Below are positions 1 through 8,339 of a DNA stretch of 36,360 nucleotides, piece by piece. The notes under the pieces were generated by a model. That model was given only the letters and a program-made list of their open reading frames with translations, was not told the origin of the DNA and ran no database searches. The number at the start of each line of letters is the position of its first letter. The stretch's first letter is position 1. The position numbers were made by a program, and so were the translations under genes. Origin of the DNA: Chitinophagaceae bacterium (GTDB lineage: Bacteria > Bacteroidota > Bacteroidia > Chitinophagales > Chitinophagaceae); NCBI GenBank assembly GCA_947381435.1, contig CANCVE010000038.1, positions 1 through 36,360 on the forward strand, written 5' to 3'.

Positions 1-190
1 AACTGCAAGATGCCTCTACGCAAGTTATATAACTTGGAAACAGTAACCCTAATTTTTTACTTAAAGCGAAGCGTTTCCTTACTGAACACTATGTGGCTAT
101 GTGACTATGTGGTATATTTTATCCAATTAATTTTAGTGCGTTTGCCCTGAGGGAGTAAAAAATAAGCATACCTAGAAAAAAGTTTTCTTT

Positions 191-198
191 TATGTTTG
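191..198 (+). promoter_or_regulatory. Possible -7 promoter box of glmM
   Basis: TATGTTTG matches the Bacteroidota TAnnTTTG -7 consensus exactly and lies 35 bases before the glmM start, giving a short leader. No convincing TTG -33 element is visible at the expected distance, so this is only a candidate. The rest of the first 232 bases shows no gene. Confidence 0.35.
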
Positions 199-232
199 CA
201 TCCACTGGCTACAAAAAATTTAATATTAATAT

Positions 233-1627
233 ATGTCATTAATCAAGAGTATTTCAGGTATCAGAGGAACCATTGGAGGACGTGTTGGAGAGTCATTGTC
301 TCCCATTGATGTGGTTAAATTTACTGCTGCTTACGGCACTTGGATTTTAAAACAAGACGCGCTGAATAATAGCAAAAAGATTGTTATTGGAAGAGATGGA
401 CGTATTAGTGGAGAATTGGTGCAAGGACTAGTGATTAGCACCCTAAATGCACTTGGCTTAAACGTAATTGACCTCGACCTTAGCACCACCCCAACTGTAG
501 AAATGGCGGTAGTATTTCATAATGCAGCTGGTGGCATTATCCTTACGGCAAGCCATAACCCTAAAGAATGGAATGCATTGAAATTATTGAATCATAAAGG
601 AGAATTTATTAGTGGAGACGACGGATTAACCATACTAGAACTTGCTGCTAATGACAATTATAGTTTTGCCGGTGTTGATAGTTTGGGATCGTATTCATTA
701 GATACAGATGCACTACAGAAACATATTACTGCCATTGTAAATTATCCTTTAGTGGATGTGTCCGCCATTGCCAATGCTAACTTTAAAATAGTAATTGATG
801 CTATTAATAGTACAGGAGCTACTGCGGTTCCTGCTTTGCTTACTGCATTAGGACTTAAGGATTTCACTGTTTTGAACAGTGAAATAAATGGTCAATTTGC
901 ACACAACCCTGAACCACTTCCACAACACTTGAGGGGATTGTGCGATGCTGTCGTGAAACAAAAAGCACACCTGGGCATTGCCGTTGATCCAGATGTAGAC
1001 AGACTTTGCTTTGTTTGTGAAGATGGAAGTCTTTTTGGGGAGGAATACACGCTTGTAGCTGTGGCTGATTATGTACTGAAACATAAAAAAGGTAATACCG
1101 TTAGTAATATGTCGTCTACTCGTGCACTAAAAGATGTTACGCTGAAACATGGTGGAGAATATACGCCAAGTGCTGTGGGAGAAGTAAATGTGGTAACCAA
1201 AATGAAACTAACCAATGCCGTAATTGGTGGGGAAGGAAATGGAGGAATCATTGTTCCTGACTTACATTATGGAAGAGATGCGTTGATAGGTATTGCTTTA
1301 TTTTTAACACACCTGGCACATGAGAAAATAAGTGTACGTAAACTGCGTAATCAATATCCTAATTACACTATGAGTAAAAACAAAATAGAATTAGATCATG
1401 GTGTAGACATTAAGAAAGTATTTGCTCACATACAGAAGAAATACAAGAAGAACCCCATTAACACGGAAGATGGTTTAAAGATTGAGTTTGATAATGACTG
1501 GGTACATCTTAGAACGAGTAATACAGAACCTATTATTCGTATTTACTCTGAAAGTAGCTTTGAAACAACCGCCACTAATATTTCTAATAGATTGATGCAA
1601 GACATAAATGAGGCAATGCATTCATAG
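233..1627 (+). CDS. glmM: Phosphoglucosamine mutase (phosphohexomutase family)
   Basis: Likely converts glucosamine 6-phosphate to glucosamine 1-phosphate in the cytoplasm, feeding UDP-GlcNAc, peptidoglycan and lipid A synthesis. All four alpha-D-phosphohexomutase landmarks are present: the phosphoserine loop TASHNP with Ser107, the metal loop DPDVDR (D252, D254, D256), the sugar-binding loop GEGNGG (about 333-338) and the phosphate-binding RTSNTEP (427-433). The N-terminus, with ISGIRGTIGG, is what Bacteroidota GlmM proteins carry, and 464 residues is full length. A phosphomannomutase/phosphoglucomutase of the same superfamily is the main alternative, because substrate specificity cannot be read from the motifs alone. 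It is followed by a hairpin and then a cysteine desulfurase gene, and appears to be a single-gene unit. Confidence 0.85.
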   Translation: MSLIKSISGIRGTIGGRVGESLSPIDVVKFTAAYGTWILKQDALNNSKKIVIGRDGRISGELVQGLVISTLNALGLNVIDLDLSTTPTVEMAVVFHNAAGGIILTASHNPKEWNALKLLNHKGEFISGDDGLTILELAANDNYSFAGVDSLGSYSLDTDALQKHITAIVNYPLVDVSAIANANFKIVIDAINSTGATAVPALLTALGLKDFTVLNSEINGQFAHNPEPLPQHLRGLCDAVVKQKAHLGIAVDPDVDRLCFVCEDGSLFGEEYTLVAVADYVLKHKKGNTVSNMSSTRALKDVTLKHGGEYTPSAVGEVNVVTKMKLTNAVIGGEGNGGIIVPDLHYGRDALIGIALFLTHLAHEKISVRKLRNQYPNYTMSKNKIELDHGVDIKKVFAHIQKKYKKNPINTEDGLKIEFDNDWVHLRTSNTEPIIRIYSESSFETTATNISNRLMQDINEAMHS

Positions 1628-1634
1628 AGACAGA

Positions 1635-1703
1635 CGTAAAACGTAAAAACGGGAATCGCAAGTAATATTCAGCTTACTTTCGATTCCCGTTTCTCGTTTT
1701 ACG
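1635..1703. repeat. Intergenic inverted repeat, GGGAATCGCAAG family
   Basis: Three nested arm pairs fold this gap into one long hairpin: CGTAAAACG (1635-1643) with CGTTTTACG (1695-1703), ACGGGAATCG (1649-1658) with CGATTCCCGT (1681-1690), and AAGTAA with TTACTT. The 15-mer CGGGAATCGCAAGTA recurs in the hairpin between hddC and gmhB, so this is a dispersed element and not a unique terminator. It could still end glmM transcription. Confidence 0.75.
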
Positions 1704-1726
1704 AATAAGACGCTAACTTCGAAATC

Positions 1727-2857
1727 ATGAAAGAAAGAATATATCTAGACAATGCAGCTACCACACCTTTAGATCCTGAGGTATTGGCAGCAATGATGCC
1801 CTACCTTACGACGCAGTTTGGCAACCCTTCATCTATCTATAGTTATGGCAGAGAAAGTAGATTGGCTATTGAGAACGCTAGAAAGTTGGTGGCAAAGCTT
1901 TTAAATGCACATCCTGCCGAGATATTCTTTACTTCTGGTGGTACAGAAAGCACCAATATGGCATTGATGGCAGCTGTGAAAGATTTGGGGTGTTTGCACA
2001 TCATCACCTCTCCTATTGAGCATCATGCCACTTTACATACTGTAGAATACCTACATAAAACTGAAAACATTTCGCTTTCGTATGTAAAGCTTTTGCCCAA
2101 TGGACATATTGATTTAGATAATCTTGCTGCGTTGCTATCCACTATCACAGACAAATGCCTTGTGGCACTCATGCACGCAAATAATGAGATTGGCAACCTT
2201 TCGGACATTTACTCCATCGGAGATATTTGCAAACAATATAACGCCATATTCTTTTCCGATACTGTACAAACACTTGGACATTACCCCATCAATTTGCGTA
2301 ATACGCCTGTTCATTTTATTACGGGTTCTGCACACAAATTCCATGGTCCAAAGGGCGTAGGAATTGTTTATATAAATGAGAATGTAAAGATTCATCCATT
2401 TATATATGGCGGTGCACAAGAGCGAAATATGCGGGCTGGCACAGAGAACTTGTATGGTATAGTTGGTTTTGCCAAAGCATTAGAGATTGCAAGTCACAAT
2501 TACGAGGCAGATAGTACTTACGTTAAAAGCCTGAAACTATATATGATGGAGCAACTACAAAAACATATTGTAAACGTTCATTTTAATGGCGATGTGGCAG
2601 GCAGCAGTTTATATACAGTGCTTAGTATTAGTATACCTAGAACAGAAAAGAGTGAAATGTTGATTTATAATCTAGATATTAATAACATTTGTGCAAGTGG
2701 TGGTAGCGCTTGTACTAGTGGAGCAAATCAGGGGAGTCATGTAATGCAAGCCGTAAACAATGACCCTAATCTTGATACCGTTCGATTCTCATTTAGTAAA
2801 CATAATACTTACAAAGAAATTGATCACGTTGTGAAACTTTTGAAGGATATGATATAA
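1727..2857 (+). CDS. Cysteine desulfurase (IscS/NifS family)
   Basis: A PLP-dependent class V aminotransferase-fold enzyme that removes sulfur from L-cysteine as an enzyme-bound persulfide for Fe-S clusters or tRNA thiolation. The N-terminus YLDNAATTPLDP is diagnostic. The PLP lysine is K204 in GSAHKFHGPKG, the PLP-stacking histidine region is SPIEHHATLHT, and the persulfide cysteine is C329 in GGSACTSGA. Its 376 residues match the NifS/IscS group. The catalytic loop is the GSACTSG type of group I enzymes. It stands alone, without iscU or suf genes beside it. MnmA, which needs a persulfide donor, lies about 2 kb away on the other strand, so a role in supplying MnmA is possible but only inferred. 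Confidence 0.9.
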   Translation: MKERIYLDNAATTPLDPEVLAAMMPYLTTQFGNPSSIYSYGRESRLAIENARKLVAKLLNAHPAEIFFTSGGTESTNMALMAAVKDLGCLHIITSPIEHHATLHTVEYLHKTENISLSYVKLLPNGHIDLDNLAALLSTITDKCLVALMHANNEIGNLSDIYSIGDICKQYNAIFFSDTVQTLGHYPINLRNTPVHFITGSAHKFHGPKGVGIVYINENVKIHPFIYGGAQERNMRAGTENLYGIVGFAKALEIASHNYEADSTYVKSLKLYMMEQLQKHIVNVHFNGDVAGSSLYTVLSISIPRTEKSEMLIYNLDINNICASGGSACTSGANQGSHVMQAVNNDPNLDTVRFSFSKHNTYKEIDHVVKLLKDMI

Positions 2858-2978
2858 TCATCTCAATCAAAAAAGTCTCTTGAAACTAAGTTGAAAAAAA
2901 TAATTATTTTATTTGTTACTATGAAAAGTAAAGTTCATATTTGCATCGGTTTTTCATAGGATATTGGATTTTAAAACG

Positions 2979-3012
2979 GGGCTAGATTTCTATCTTGGCC
3001 CTTTTTTATTTT
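2979..3012 (+). terminator. Rho-independent terminator after cysteine desulfurase gene
   Basis: GGGC (2979-2982) pairs with GCCC (2998-3001) and AGAT pairs with ATCT around a TTCT loop, followed by TTTTTTATTTTT on the + strand. It lies about 120 bases after the cysteine desulfurase stop. The AT-rich gap before it shows no ORF, and a small transcribed RNA there cannot be excluded. Confidence 0.6.
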
Positions 3013-3082
3013 TATTACTTAATGTATCACCTAAAATCTAATTCGAGTCAACAATTTAACTAACCAATCAACCGATTTATAC

Positions 3083-3664
3083 ATGTATAATCTCCCACAC
3101 TTTAAGGCTAATAATCAGGAAGAAGTTTATGCTTTTATGCAAGCCCACCCATTTATCACGATGTGTTGTGTTGATGCTAATGGGCATCCTGTAGCAACAC
3201 ATATACCAGTATTGTTTGAACAAAGAGAGGGAAAACTGTATCTGCAAGCTCATATCATGCGTAAGCAAGCACACGCCTTAGCAATAGAGCAGAATCCTAA
3301 TGTGCTTGCAATATTTTCTGGAGATCATGCTTACATCAGTGCTAGTTGGTACACAAAACAAAATGTAGCCAGCACTTGGAATTATAGGGCAGTGCATGTG
3401 AAAGGGATTGTCCACTTTTTCAATAATGAGGGATTACTCGACTTGTTGGTTAAACTTACTAATCATTTTGAAGGTAATGCTGAAAGCCCCTCGGCTGTAA
3501 AGAATATGAGTGCAGACTATGTTAGGGAAAATATGAGGGCAATTGTAGGCTTTGAAATAGAAGTAACAACCATCGACCATGTATTTAAACTTAGTCAAAA
3601 TAGAGATGAGTCATCCAAAAAGGAAATAATAAAACAATTAGGCAACGATAATTTGGTTGATTAA
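3083..3664 (+). CDS. PaiB-like FMN-binding protein (FMN_bind_2 family)
   Basis: A 193-residue cytoplasmic protein of the PaiB family, which has a split-barrel flavin-binding fold and is annotated as a negative transcriptional regulator from the Bacillus paiAB locus. Family hallmarks seen in order are an N-terminal Y-x-P-x-F-like start, HPFITM, a PVATHIPV strand, the QAHIMRKQAHA helix region, FSGDHAYISASWY and the VASTWNYRAVHVKG block. The length is normal. Whether it regulates transcription in this organism is unknown; flavin-dependent reduction or heme/FMN handling are alternatives suggested by the fold. There is no paiA-like acetyltransferase beside it. Confidence 0.85.
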   Translation: MYNLPHFKANNQEEVYAFMQAHPFITMCCVDANGHPVATHIPVLFEQREGKLYLQAHIMRKQAHALAIEQNPNVLAIFSGDHAYISASWYTKQNVASTWNYRAVHVKGIVHFFNNEGLLDLLVKLTNHFEGNAESPSAVKNMSADYVRENMRAIVGFEIEVTTIDHVFKLSQNRDESSKKEIIKQLGNDNLVD

Positions 3665-3716
3665 TGCCCTTAAATAAGTATTAGGTTATAAGTACTAGGT
3701 CATTAGTAATTAACAG

Positions 3717-4472
3717 CTACTTCTTGTAACTTACCAAACGAAGATTTACTGCAAAATAACCATCTTCGTAATAACCAGCTTTAAACACGGGCGTATCAAT
3801 TTCCGGTTGAAAGAAATAGTTAATAATATTTTTCTCCACTAACCCAACCCCCTTTGCATACACTTCCTTAGAATAGGTTTTGCTATTCGCTTTGTGTATA
3901 TCAAAATCTCCAATCGAACTATCGGCTACTTGTTGCACACTAATAGTGTTTTGATAGGTACTATCCAACACCGTGTGTGGCTGATTGATGCTTGTATATT
4001 GATAGAGCCACCCAAAATAAGTAGTATTGTCTGAGATACGGAGCTGTGCTGAATCTAGATAGGTATTCCCATACCATGAAGTATTGAATGATAGCGGGTT
4101 GGCTAGAGGAATAAATCGAAAGTTTCTACCATCCACATATTCTATTCTGCTCTTGTCATAGACCACATAGTGTGTTTCGGAATATTGGTATGGCTGAATA
4201 GCAAGTGTATCGGTTAAATAACGAAAAACAGTATAACTCTTACGACCAGTTAAATCAATAAACGATGCTGCCACTGAATCTTTTACCAGATAATAAACTG
4301 TACCCAAACTAGTAAAATTCACTAGTCTTGTACTATCCATTTTATAAAAAAATACATTGCCAATACTCAGAGGATAATAAGAAGCCACATCTGCAATATC
4401 TAGTTTTTCTGTTTGTTTCTTACAACCAACAACAGAAAAAACTAATAGGACTACAACAATCAAATATTTCAT
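3717..4472 (-). CDS. Predicted outer-membrane or periplasmic lipoprotein, function unknown
   Basis: A 251-residue protein that starts with a short basic n-region and a hydrophobic core, followed by the lipobox VVGC with the acylated cysteine at position 17. It is therefore predicted to be exported and lipidated. After the lipobox comes KKQ, then a segment (YYPLSIGNVFFYKMDST) like the first strand of many small beta-rich Bacteroidota surface lipoproteins. No catalytic motif is visible. It lies downstream of mnmA on the same strand, separated by a repeat-rich spacer, and may or may not be cotranscribed with it. Confidence 0.75.
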   Translation of the reverse strand: MKYLIVVVLLVFSVVGCKKQTEKLDIADVASYYPLSIGNVFFYKMDSTRLVNFTSLGTVYYLVKDSVAASFIDLTGRKSYTVFRYLTDTLAIQPYQYSETHYVVYDKSRIEYVDGRNFRFIPLANPLSFNTSWYGNTYLDSAQLRISDNTTYFGWLYQYTSINQPHTVLDSTYQNTISVQQVADSSIGDFDIHKANSKTYSKEVYAKGVGLVEKNIINYFFQPEIDTPVFKAGYYEDGYFAVNLRLVSYKK

Positions 4473-4482
4473 ATATAAATTT

Positions 4483-4624
4483 TTTCAGTGACCAGTTAAA
4501 AGTGACCAGTTAACAGTAATTAGTTATCAGTGCGAAATTACTAATCACTAATAAATATTGTCTGCTCACAACTCACTGTTCACTGTTTACTGTTTACTGT
4601 TCACTGATTATTGTTCACTGTTAA
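4483..4624. repeat. Intergenic repeat cluster of CAGTGAACAGT-type words
   Basis: The spacer between the lipoprotein gene and mnmA is made of near-repeats of CAGTGACCAGTT, TAACAGTAATTAGTTATCAGT and, in the opposite sense, ACTGTTTACTGTTCACTG. The two senses can pair into a long imperfect hairpin. The same word family fills the gap before rluD. The repeat runs into mnmA: the last codons (NSEQ and stop) are written in it. Confidence 0.7.
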
Positions 4625-5720
4625 AAACTGTTTTCTGAATGATACCACCGCCTATTACATCGTTGCCTTCATAAAACACGGCACTCTGCCCTGGTGCAAT
4701 TCCTTTTACATCTTCATAAAAACGAATCTTCAATCCATTATCGCTATTATTCAAGGTACTCAAACCACCTTTGTCCTTATATCTAATTTTGGTGAGTGCC
4801 TCCATTCCATCAGTGATACCATCATACTTCACCCAATTTATCTTTATCACTTGCACTTCGCTCTGATCCAAATCAGACTCCTCTCCTAGTGTAACGGTGT
4901 TAGTATCAGGATTAATATTGGTAACATAAGCTGGCCTTCCCAATGCTATTTCCAATCCTTTACGTTGCCCGATTGTATAAAAGGGATAGCCTTTATGCTT
5001 GCCTAGTCTTTTACCAGTTTTATCTACAAACCAACCGCCATCTACTCTTTCTTCCAACCCTTCTACTCTGCGTTTCAAAAAGCCGCGATAGTCATTATCT
5101 GGCACAAAACATATCTCGTAGCTTTCGTTCTTCTTAGCCAATTCTGGGTAGCCCATATCTACTGCCATTTGGCGTATCTCCGTCTTTCTATATTTCCCCA
5201 AAGGCATGATGGTACGGCTAAGTAACTCCTGATCCAGTCCCCAAAGCACATAGCTCTGATCTTTAGTTTCGTCCAATCCTTTGCTAATCACATATCTACC
5301 ATTGGTATGTTGCCTCACTTCGGCATAGTGACCGGTGGCAATCCATTGGCAGCCCAAAGCATTCGCTCTTTTCAGTAATGCACGCCATTTAATGTGGGTA
5401 TTGCACATCACACAAGGGTTTGGTGTGCGCCCGGCCAAGTATTCTTCTACAAAGTTCTCAATTACAAAATCACCAAACTCATCCCTTATATCTAGTATAA
5501 AATGTGGGAAACCATTATCTACCGCAGCTTGTCGGGCATCGTTAAAGCTATCGATGTTGCAGCAGCCAGTTTCCTTACTGCTAGCATTGCTTGTAGCATA
5601 ATCCCAAGTTTTCATCGTGATGCCTATCACTTCATAACCTTCCTTATGCAGCATAAGTGCCGTTACGGTACTATCTATACCGCCACTCATTGCCACTAAA
5701 ACCTTTCCTTTTGTACTCAT
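4608..5720 (-). CDS. mnmA: tRNA-specific 2-thiouridylase MnmA
   Basis: Catalyses ATP- and persulfide-dependent thiolation of U34 in tRNA for Lys, Glu and Gln. Visible are the PP-loop SGGIDST (12-18), the catalytic cysteine C103 in TPNPCVMCN, the tRNA-adenylation region GHYAEV, the DQSYVLWGL helix and the second catalytic cysteine C203 in SYEICFVPD. The C-terminal half has GYPFYTIGQRKG and a beta-barrel ending with the usual GQSAVFY block. The length (370) is normal. The extreme C-terminus is encoded by an intergenic repeat (see the repeat entry), suggesting that the stop moved when the repeat arrived or expanded. The gene is monocistronic or leads a unit with the downstream lipoprotein. Confidence 0.95.
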   Translation of the reverse strand: MSTKGKVLVAMSGGIDSTVTALMLHKEGYEVIGITMKTWDYATSNASSKETGCCNIDSFNDARQAAVDNGFPHFILDIRDEFGDFVIENFVEEYLAGRTPNPCVMCNTHIKWRALLKRANALGCQWIATGHYAEVRQHTNGRYVISKGLDETKDQSYVLWGLDQELLSRTIMPLGKYRKTEIRQMAVDMGYPELAKKNESYEICFVPDNDYRGFLKRRVEGLEERVDGGWFVDKTGKRLGKHKGYPFYTIGQRKGLEIALGRPAYVTNINPDTNTVTLGEESDLDQSEVQVIKINWVKYDGITDGMEALTKIRYKDKGGLSTLNNSDNGLKIRFYEDVKGIAPGQSAVFYEGNDVIGGGIIQKTVFNSEQ

Positions 5721-6090
5721 TTAATCTATTGTTATCTATTGCTAATATTTTGATGAAGGGATATAGATACCCTTTATTAGTCAACAAGAAATCGAAGTTA
5801 ATGGCTATTTTAAATATACTGCCTAGAAAATGGTTTCAGGCTTATAATGATTTCTTAAAACGATAAATTTGGAGTATTAAATCATAATAATAGACTTAAA
5901 AACAGAATAAGCTACCCATTTCTGATAATTATAACCATATAAAGGTATTGAAACTTTATAGGGTTTATCGGTTTCAATAAAAAGCAATCAAAATCAGTAA
6001 AATATAGCTTTCTTTTGATTGACAAAAGGCTATTCTAAACCAAAATAAAATAATTAGTATCAATAATGTGGCACATATAAATTAATTAAA

Positions 6091-6240
6091 TGGCCTGTTA
6101 ATGTAAACTGGTCATTTAAAAGTTATTTAAGAGACCTGTTTGCGTTAACAGGTCATATATTTCGCGTTATAAGTGGCCTGTTTGCGTAAACAGGCCATAT
6201 AATTCGTGTGATAAGTGGCCTGTTAATGTAAACAGGTGCC
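6091..6240. repeat. Four tandem palindromes, 41-42 bp period
   Basis: Four copies of a palindrome built on TGGCCTGTTtgcgtAAACAGGCCA begin at 6091, 6133, 6174 and 6216. The third copy is the most perfect, with 10-bp arms around a GCG centre. The others differ at compensating or wobble positions (GACCTG with CAGGTC). The spacers are AT-rich and related to each other (ATAAGT before copies three and four). The spacing is close to four helical turns. This could be an operator array, a REP-like element or just a tandem duplication. It is not a CRISPR, because the spacers are short and similar. Confidence 0.85.
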
Positions 6241-6340
6241 TTATTTTCACTCAAAAGCCTTCCTCATTTTATTTTACAAGAATCTTATTCCGTTAAAAAA
6301 GTATCATTTTATTACTATAAAGTTTTCGTTCAAAAAAAAA

Positions 6341-6401
6341 GCTTTGCTTTGCCACCCGCATCCATAAGGATTGCTGGCATACGGTGGCAGCTAAGCAAAG
6401 C
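6341..6401. other. Strong hairpin in the leader of the heptose cluster
   Basis: GCTTTGCTT (6341-6349) pairs with AAGCAAAGC (6393-6401). The adjoining TGCCACC pairs with GGTGGCA (6383-6389) across a 3-base bulge, and ATCC pairs with GGAT inside. The structure ends 17 bases before the hddA start, so it probably sits in the 5' leader. It may be a regulatory leader, a processing signal or another copy of an intergenic repeat. Confidence 0.5.
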
Positions 6402-6418
6402 CACATAAAAAACATAGA

Positions 6419-7444
6419 ATGATATATCGCAGTAAAGCGCCTTTACGTATTGGTTTGGCAGGTGGAGGCACAGATGTTAGTCCTTATAGCGACGAGTTTG
6501 GAGGTGCTATTCTCAATGCAACCCTCTCTTTATATGCCCACGCTTCCATAGAACCCACCAATGGCGACGAAATTATTGTACAGGCATTGGATAGAAATGA
6601 AGTAGAATCTTACCCGTGGACCACTACTTTACCCATTAATGGCAAGCTCGATTTGCTGAAGGGCGTGTATAACCGCATCCAAAAAGATTATGGCATAAAG
6701 CAAGGAGGTTTTAAACTGAGCACTTTTGTAGATGCGCCCGCCGGTAGTGGATTGGGAACTTCATCTACGCTTGTGGTGGCCATTATTGGTGCCTTTGTAG
6801 AGATGCTAAAACTGCCTTTGGGCGATTATGACATTGCTCATTATGCCTTCGATATTGAGCGTAATGATTTGCAACTTAGTGGTGGAAAGCAGGATCAATA
6901 TGCGGCTACTTTTGGTGGTGTAAACTTTATGGAGTTTTATGGTAATGATAAAGTTATTGTTAATCCGCTGCGCATACGTCAGGAATATCTGAATGAATTA
7001 GAAAATAACTTGGTGCTTTATTATACGGCTACAAGCAGGGAAAGTGCTACCATTATAAAGGAGCAACAAAGTAATGTGACGCAAAAGAAAGTGGCTTCGG
7101 TGGATGCGATGCACCAACTAAAGGAACAATCCAAAATGATGAAGGAGGCTTTGCTAAGAGGAAAGCTTCACGAAATAGGGCATATACTGGACTATGGTTT
7201 TGAACAGAAAAAGCTGATGGCGAAGAGCATTACCAATGGTTTGATTGATGATATTTATAGTGCAGCCAAAGCGGCCGGTGCTAGTGGTGGAAAGATAAGT
7301 GGTGCCGGCGGTGGTGGATTTATGACATTCTATTGCCCTGGTAATAATAGATATAAGGTAATAGATACCCTCTTAAAATTTGGTGGCGAAGTAAAAAACT
7401 ACCAACTAACTCAAGTTGGATTAACAACGTGGACAACACAATAA
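6419..7444 (+). CDS. hddA: D-glycero-alpha-D-manno-heptose-7-phosphate kinase (GHMP kinase)
   Basis: Phosphorylates D-glycero-D-manno-heptose 7-phosphate at O1 in the GDP-heptose pathway. The N-terminus RSKAPLRIGLAGGGTDVSPY is the substrate-binding start of the HddA/fucokinase branch of GHMP kinases. The ATP-binding glycine-serine loop PAGSGLGTSS is at 107-116, the GGKQDQYAATFGG segment follows, and the C-terminal motif 3 is KISGAGGGGFMTFY. The length of 341 fits HddA. It is the first gene of four same-strand genes (gmhA, hddC and gmhB follow) that together complete the pathway, which fixes the substrate better than the motifs alone. Confidence 0.88.
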   Translation: MIYRSKAPLRIGLAGGGTDVSPYSDEFGGAILNATLSLYAHASIEPTNGDEIIVQALDRNEVESYPWTTTLPINGKLDLLKGVYNRIQKDYGIKQGGFKLSTFVDAPAGSGLGTSSTLVVAIIGAFVEMLKLPLGDYDIAHYAFDIERNDLQLSGGKQDQYAATFGGVNFMEFYGNDKVIVNPLRIRQEYLNELENNLVLYYTATSRESATIIKEQQSNVTQKKVASVDAMHQLKEQSKMMKEALLRGKLHEIGHILDYGFEQKKLMAKSITNGLIDDIYSAAKAAGASGGKISGAGGGGFMTFYCPGNNRYKVIDTLLKFGGEVKNYQLTQVGLTTWTTQ

Positions 7445-7447
7445 GAA

Positions 7448-7530
7448 TTAATTTATTTTGAATTTTAAGTTTTGAATTTTGAATGATGAGACTTTAATTT
7501 AAAATTTAAAATTCAGAATATAAAATAACA
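7448..7530. repeat. AT-rich inverted repeat (TTTTGAATTTTGAAT family)
   Basis: The hddA-gmhA spacer consists of TTTTGAATTTTAAG and TTTTGAATTTTGAAT facing TTTAATTTAAAATTTAAAATTC, an imperfect hairpin around GATGAGAC. It has the same build as the other intergenic word-repeats here, in an AT-only alphabet. Confidence 0.6.
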
Positions 7531-7532
7531 AC

Positions 7533-8117
7533 ATGGATAATAAGATTAAGGAACTGATAGCTTCTTCTATCAGTGTGAAAGAAAAAATATTGCAGGATGA
7601 AACGATGCTGCAAACGCTAAATACGGTGGTGGATGTGATAAGTGATGCATTTGCGGCTGGCAATAAGGTGTTGTTTTGTGGTAATGGTGGCAGTGCTGCC
7701 GATGCGCAACACTTGGCAGCTGAGTTTAGTGGCAGGTTTTATAAAAATAGACGTGCCTTGCCTGCCGAGGCTTTGCATTGCAATACATCGTACCTAACAG
7801 CTGTGGCAAACGACTATAGTTATGATGTTATTTATGCCCGCCTATTAGATGGCATTGGCGTAACGGGCGATGTGATACTTGGTTTTAGTACTTCGGGCAA
7901 CTCTGTAAACATCATCAAAGCCTTTGAAGTAGCAAGAGAAAGAGGGATTGTAACCATTGGATTAACGGGCGAAAGTGGTGGCGACATGAAGGCATTGAGC
8001 GATTATTTGTTTAACGTACCATCTACCATTACACCGAGAATACAGGAAAGTCACATACTATTAGGACATATCATTTGCGAACTAGTAGAAGAAAAAGTAT
8101 TTGCCCCCAACCCCTAA
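7533..8117 (+). CDS. gmhA: Sedoheptulose-7-phosphate isomerase
   Basis: Converts sedoheptulose 7-phosphate to D-glycero-D-manno-heptose 7-phosphate, the first step of ADP/GDP-heptose synthesis, in the cytoplasm. It is a single SIS domain: CGNGGSAADAQHLAAEF (49-65) binds the sugar phosphate, and FSTSGNS (118-124) is the second phosphate loop. The C-terminal helix with QESHILLGHIICELVE supplies the conserved catalytic histidine and glutamate. The length of 194 is typical. The last residues (PNP and stop) lie in a CCCCAACCCCTAAAGGGG repeat that reappears inverted at the start of hddC. Confidence 0.92.
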   Translation: MDNKIKELIASSISVKEKILQDETMLQTLNTVVDVISDAFAAGNKVLFCGNGGSAADAQHLAAEFSGRFYKNRRALPAEALHCNTSYLTAVANDYSYDVIYARLLDGIGVTGDVILGFSTSGNSVNIIKAFEVARERGIVTIGLTGESGGDMKALSDYLFNVPSTITPRIQESHILLGHIICELVEEKVFAPNP

Positions 8118-8335
8118 AGGGGCTTTTAAGGGTTAACCACTAAGTCAACAAAGGTTTACCACAAAGGACACTAAGATTTTACTTTTTCCTTTGTGTACTT
8201 TGTGGTTAGATAAATTATAAAAAACTTTGTGTTCTTTGTGAATAACCCTAGTGGACTTTGTGGTAAAAGCAATAAATAAAAATCATTGTGTTCTTTGTGA
8301 TAAACCTTTGTGTTCCTTGTGGTTAAAGCAATATA
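8103..8335. repeat. CTTTGTGTTCTTTGTGGTTA repeat cluster with CCCCAACCCCTAAAGGGG hairpin
   Basis: The gmhA-hddC gap begins with CCCCAACCCCTAAAGGGG, overlapping the gmhA stop. It continues with ACCACTAAGTCAACAAAG and TTTACCACAAAGGACAC in one sense, then several copies of CTTTGTGTTCTTTGTG in the other sense. A related inverted set lies between rluD and ribF. No ORF is supportable here. Confidence 0.75.
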
Positions 8336-8339
8336 AATT

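Larger units (their letters stand above)
5721..6418. other. Long intergenic region between mnmA and the heptose cluster
   Basis: About 700 bases with no supportable gene. The first 370 bases are AT-rich, and the only open frame there encodes a short basic peptide with no family resemblance. The second half holds the palindrome array and a strong hairpin described separately. Promoters for mnmA (leftward) and hddA (rightward) must lie here, but no clear TAnnTTTG box could be assigned. Confidence 0.5.

Noticed and set aside
5752-5866. 37-codon ORF after mnmA on the + strand
   Set aside because: No promoter box, no family resemblance, and ordinary length for chance in an AT-rich gap.
6091-6240. 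CRISPR array
   Set aside because: Only four palindromes, spacers of about 18 bases that resemble each other, and no cas genes.
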